Positions 60,968 to 64,000 of a stretch of 64,000 bases of DNA are shown here, piece after piece. The stretch covers positions 62,001 to 126,000 of the forward strand of contig NZ_JADPRT010000019.1 of NCBI RefSeq assembly GCF_015690355.1, in the 5' to 3' direction. The notes under the pieces were generated by a model that saw nothing but the letters and a program-made list of their open reading frames with translations, searched no databases and was not told the origin of the DNA. Made by a program: the position numbers and the translations under genes. The stretch is from Streptacidiphilus fuscans (GTDB lineage Bacteria; Actinomycetota; Actinomycetes; Streptomycetales; Streptomycetaceae). How positions within the stretch are numbered: position 1 is the first letter of the stretch; the number at the start of each line of letters is the position of its first letter.

Positions 60968-61885
60968 ATGGTCCAGATCTCTGCACCGGGATTCCGGGAG
61001 AAGCAGCTGATACCGGAGCCCTACTGGACCGCCGACCGCGTCTCGGTGACCGAGCAGCGGAAGGCGACGCACTGGTACGGCGGGCAGATCATCGCGCTCC
61101 TGGCGGCCTCGTTACTGGGCATCCCGGACTGGCACGTGGGCTCGCTCGACCTCTCCCCCGTGCTGTCCATCGCGGCGTTCCTGGTCGCCGGGTACTACTG
61201 GGACCGGCTGCGGGCGGAGACGCCGCAGTCGTTGTGGTTCGAGAGCCGGGCCGCCGCCGAGGCGATCAAGGGCCTGGTGTGGCGCTACGTCGTCCGGGCC
61301 CGGCCGTTCGACGGCCCGGCCCAGAGCGAGGAGGCCGACGAGCAGTTCCTGGACCGGCTGAGCGAGGTCTTCGAGACCTACCGCAGCGTGGGCGTGATTC
61401 CCAAGAACACCGAGCCTGCGATCACCGACGAGATGCGCCGTCTTCGCGCCGGGTCGCTGGTCGCCCGCCGCGAGCTCTACCTGCAGGAGCGGCTGCGGGC
61501 CCAACGGGTCTGGTACCTGGGCAAGGCGGACGCCTTCGACAACAAAAGCACCTTCTGGTCGCTGATGACCCTGGTGGCGATCGTCTTCGGCCTCACCGCG
61601 GCCGGGCTGCAGACGGCCGGCGCCGTGCACACCCACGTCCTCGGCACCCTGGCCACGGCGGGCGCGGCGATCACCGCCTGGACGCAGCTCAAGCAGTTCC
61701 GGCCGCTGGCCGCCGCGTACCGGCTGGTGGCGAAGGAGTTGGAGCAGGTGGAGATCCAGCTGGAAAGGCTGAATCCCGCCGAACCCGACGCCGAGGAGTT
61801 GTGGTCGCGGCTGAGCCGCGAGTCCGAGTCCATGCTCGCCAAGGAACAGGCGGTCTGGCGGGCCCGCAGCGACCGGAGGATCTGA
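60968..61885 (+). CDS. DUF4231 (SLATT-like) two-helix membrane protein
   Basis: 305 residues with two hydrophobic hairpins: about 38-75 (IIALLAASLLGI, VLSIAAFLVAGYYW) and about 195-245, followed by a helical C-terminal tail. RVSVTEQRKATHWYGGQI and WYLGKADAFDNKSTFWSL fit DUF4231, which belongs to the SLATT group of membrane effectors found next to nucleotide-sensing conflict proteins. Here no such sensor is adjacent, but an FxsT-like TPR gene lies 1 kb downstream. ATG at 60968 follows GGGGAGGGGG. Confidence 0.8.
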   Translation: MVQISAPGFREKQLIPEPYWTADRVSVTEQRKATHWYGGQIIALLAASLLGIPDWHVGSLDLSPVLSIAAFLVAGYYWDRLRAETPQSLWFESRAAAEAIKGLVWRYVVRARPFDGPAQSEEADEQFLDRLSEVFETYRSVGVIPKNTEPAITDEMRRLRAGSLVARRELYLQERLRAQRVWYLGKADAFDNKSTFWSLMTLVAIVFGLTAAGLQTAGAVHTHVLGTLATAGAAITAWTQLKQFRPLAAAYRLVAKELEQVEIQLERLNPAEPDAEELWSRLSRESESMLAKEQAVWRARSDRRI

Positions 61886-61974
61886 CCCGCCGAGCCCTTC
61901 CGCAGCACCACACGGCACCCGGCCCGGCACCGCCACCGCACCGACACCGCACGGAAACCGCGTAGAGGAGCGAC

Positions 61975-62871
61975 GTGAGGGACATCGAGGTCAGGGCGCC
62001 GGACGGCCGCACGCTCACCGCGGCGATCTGGGGCAGATCCTCCGCGGACCCGGTGTTCCTGATGCACGGCATGCCCGGCAGCAGACTCGGACAGCTCCCG
62101 CTGGAACGGCAGTTGGACCGGCTCAACGTCCAGGTGGTCACCTACGACCGCCCCGGCTACGGCCGGTCCGACCGCCTGCCCGGTCGCCACGTCCGCGACG
62201 CCGCCCTCGACGTCGCCGCGATCGCCGACCGCCTCGGCCTCGACTCCTTCGGCATCGTGGGCCGTTCCGGCGGCGGCCCGCACGCGCTCGCCTGCGCGGC
62301 GCTCCTCCCGGACCGGGTGACCCGCACCGCCGTCATGGTCTGCCTCGCCCCGCGCGACGCCGAGGACCTGGACTGGTACCAGGGCATGACGGACTCCAAC
62401 ATCTCCGCCTTCCGCGCCGCCGAGGACGGCCCGCACCGCCTCCGCCCGCTCCTGGCCGCCCGCATCGACGGCATCCGCGAACAGCCCCGCAAACTGCTCC
62501 AGGCACTGCGCCACGAGCTGCCGTCCGCGGACCTCAACGCGATCCGCGACGCCGGTCTGCGCAGCACCCTCGCCCGCAACTACGCGGAGGCGGTCCGCAC
62601 GGGGGACGACGGCTGGAACGACGACGTGCTGGCCTTCGTCCGGCCGTGGGGCTTCGACCCGGCCCGGATCGAGGGCCATGTCGATCTGTGGCACGGCGAG
62701 GACGACGTCTTCTCCCCGGTCCAGCACACCCGGTGGCTGGCCGCCCACATCCCCGGCGCCCACTCGATGGTCGAGCCGGGCGCGTCCCACTTCGCCGCCT
62801 GGCAGCTGCTGCCGGACATCCTGTGCCGGGTCGCGCTCAACACCGCACCGGCACCGTCCGACACCGCGTGA
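61975..62871 (+). CDS. Alpha/beta hydrolase
   Basis: 298 residues of the alpha/beta hydrolase fold: oxyanion HGMPGSRLG, nucleophile elbow GRSGGGPHALAC, acid in LWHGEDDVFSPV and late His in PGASHFAAW. Substrate unknown. GTG at 61975 follows AGGAGCGAC. It lies 89 bases after DUF4231 on the same strand and may be cotranscribed. Confidence 0.88.
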   Translation: MRDIEVRAPDGRTLTAAIWGRSSADPVFLMHGMPGSRLGQLPLERQLDRLNVQVVTYDRPGYGRSDRLPGRHVRDAALDVAAIADRLGLDSFGIVGRSGGGPHALACAALLPDRVTRTAVMVCLAPRDAEDLDWYQGMTDSNISAFRAAEDGPHRLRPLLAARIDGIREQPRKLLQALRHELPSADLNAIRDAGLRSTLARNYAEAVRTGDDGWNDDVLAFVRPWGFDPARIEGHVDLWHGEDDVFSPVQHTRWLAAHIPGAHSMVEPGASHFAAWQLLPDILCRVALNTAPAPSDTA

Positions 62872-62913
62872 CGACGAGGTCGGCAAGCGTCGAACTGACG
62901 GAACATCATGGCA

Positions 62914-62944
62914 GGTCCGGGCGCCGGTGAACGGCGCCCGGACC
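62914..62944. terminator. Terminator between convergent genes
   Basis: GGTCCGGGCGCC pairs perfectly with GGCGCCCGGACC around a seven-base loop; CTT follows on the plus strand. It lies between the alpha/beta hydrolase and the TPR gene stops. Confidence 0.85.
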
Positions 62945-62951
62945 CTTCCGG

Positions 62952-64000
62952 TCAGGCCGGCACGAGCTCCAGGTCGCGGCCCATCCGGCGCCAGGCGCGC
63001 GCGTCGTGGACGGTCTGGTGGTTCTCGCCGAGCACCGCGATCAGCCGGTCGATCACTCGACGACGCAGGTCCTGCGCCTCGGCCTCACGGCCCAGGCCGC
63101 GCAGGGTGATCGCCAGGTTGCTCTGGCAGACCAGCGGGTCGGGGTGGTTGCCGCCGTACCTGGCGGTCATGCCCTGCAGCGCGGCCACCTCCAGCTCCTC
63201 GGACTTCTCGAGCTCGCCCATGTCGCCGTAGGTGTTGGCCAGGTTGAGCATCGCGCAGTGGGTGTAGGGGTGGTCCGCGCCCACCGTGTGCCGCAGCGCC
63301 TCCAGTGTGTGTTCGCCGAGCACCACCGCCTCACGCAGCTCCTCCGGCTGGCCGACGTCGCGCTGGTAGATCGTCAGGTTGTTGCCGCAGATCAGCGTGA
63401 ACGGGTGGGTGTCGCCGAGGCGTTCGCGGTAGGTGTCGAACACCTCCCTGGCCGTGTCACGGGCCCGCTCCTTGTCACCTGCGGCCGAGTACTCCGCCGC
63501 GAGGTTGAGCGCGCAGGACAGCACGTCCGGCACCTTCGGGTCGTAGCGCTCCAGGTAGCGGTTGTAGGTCTCGATCGTCAGCCGCCGGGCCTCGTTCTGC
63601 TCTCCGGCCCGGCGCAGCGAGACCGCAAGGCTCGTGGCGTAGCGCAGCGACGCCAGGTCGGGCACCGGGACCGAGTACTCGTCGCGGAACTCGCTCAGCA
63701 GGCTGATCGAGCGCCCGTAGTTGCCGAGGGCACGCTCGTCGTCGGCCAGGTTGGCCTTCGAGCCCAGCGTGTACGGATGGGTGACGCCCAGCACCGCGGT
63801 GCGGAGGTTGTAGACCTCCTCGTCGAGTATCCGGGCCGCCTCGTAGTTCCCGGTGAACCGGTGGTCGACCGCCAGGTTGTTGGCGATGTTGAGGGTGCGC
63901 GGGTCCTCCTCGCCGAGCTCCTCCTTCATCCGCAGGTAGGTCTCCTGGTCGCGCTGGAGCGCCTCGGTGAAGCGGCCGACGACGCGCAGGTCGGCGGCGA
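62952..64000 (-). CDS. TPR protein, FxSxx-COOH system FxsT-like (partial, runs off right edge)
   Basis: The frame is open to the edge (349 codons plus stop). It consists of tandem 42-residue TPR units with the motifs LGEEDPRTLNIANNLAVD, LGVTHPYTLGSKANLADD, YERYDPKVPD-like spacers, LGDTHPFTLICGNNLT and VGADHPYTHCAMLNLANTYGDMG. The series resembles the C-terminal half of FxsT proteins, which have an NB-ARC nucleotide-binding N-terminus and belong to the FxSxx-COOH peptide system. The N-terminus is outside the window, so that assignment rests on the TPR part alone. The internal Met at 63929 is not the start. Confidence 0.82.
   Translation of the reverse strand, partial: AADLRVVGRFTEALQRDQETYLRMKEELGEEDPRTLNIANNLAVDHRFTGNYEAARILDEEVYNLRTAVLGVTHPYTLGSKANLADDERALGNYGRSISLLSEFRDEYSVPVPDLASLRYATSLAVSLRRAGEQNEARRLTIETYNRYLERYDPKVPDVLSCALNLAAEYSAAGDKERARDTAREVFDTYRERLGDTHPFTLICGNNLTIYQRDVGQPEELREAVVLGEHTLEALRHTVGADHPYTHCAMLNLANTYGDMGELEKSEELEVAALQGMTARYGGNHPDPLVCQSNLAITLRGLGREAEAQDLRRRVIDRLIAVLGENHQTVHDARAWRRMGRDLELVPA

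Overview
The window is high-GC, densely packed DNA with frequent GTG starts and purine-rich Shine-Dalgarno sites. Gene content points to a Streptomycetaceae-type actinomycete (Streptomyces, Kitasatospora or Streptacidiphilus): an AfsK-type Ser/Thr kinase with a PQQ-type propeller, a DmdR1-type DtxR iron regulator, an RpoD/Hrd-type sigma factor, a prim-pol-domain protein, mycothiol-type (MDMPI) anti-sigma protein and an FxsT-like TPR protein. Genus is inference; no rRNA or tRNA gene was seen.

Layout. 1-9 kb: core-type genes (penicillin acylase cut by the left edge, K+/H+ antiporter, FmdB zinc ribbon behind a CIRCE-like operator, sigma factor, PAP2 phosphatase, GT2-GtrA glycosyltransferase, DUF5996). 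9-44 kb: a dispersed set of CoA-dependent catabolic genes interleaved with unrelated core genes (DPM-type glycosyltransferase, galE, afsK-like kinase, CFA-synthase-like methyltransferase, fabH, L,D-transpeptidase, SGNH hydrolase, anti-sigma ATPase). The catabolic set has two acyl-CoA ligases, an ADP-forming acyl-CoA synthetase, four acyl-CoA dehydrogenases (two alpha-like, two beta-like), two Ltp-type thiolase-fold proteins, two DUF35 proteins, an enoyl-CoA hydratase, SDR, alcohol and aldehyde dehydrogenases, a cyclase-family hydrolase, an amidohydrolase, an isochorismatase-like protein, a flavin reductase, an F420-type reductase, a DoxX-like membrane protein and a TetR regulator. 44-64 kb: mostly core or regulatory genes (esterase, CDP-glycerol-type transferase, STAS protein, ECF sigma/anti-sigma pair, AhpD-like, PurU, orphan binding protein, XRE-TPR regulator, prim-pol protein, DmdR1, SIS protein, PAS/GAF sensor, SLATT-like DUF4231 protein, alpha/beta hydrolase, FxsT-like TPR protein cut by the right edge).

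The main discovery is a 15-bp palindrome, CTGACG-N3-CGTCAG (often flanked by AAT/ATT), in the intergenic regions in front of the catabolic genes from 10.68 to 41.67 kb and not seen in front of the interleaved core genes. In the three divergent regions that hold two copies (10.7, 21.5, 26.1 kb) the copies are exactly 60 bp apart. This defines a candidate TetR-type regulon. Its enzyme types resemble actinobacterial steroid/cholesterol catabolism (FadD3-like ligase, Ltp/DUF35 retro-aldolase pair, alpha/beta FadE pairs, HsaB-like flavin reductase), but the substrate cannot be read from sequence, and ring-cleaving oxygenases are absent from the window.

A second layer is a family of five dispersed palindromic intergenic elements, all at gene ends, whose 47-bp core is inverted in one copy while the flanking module keeps its orientation.
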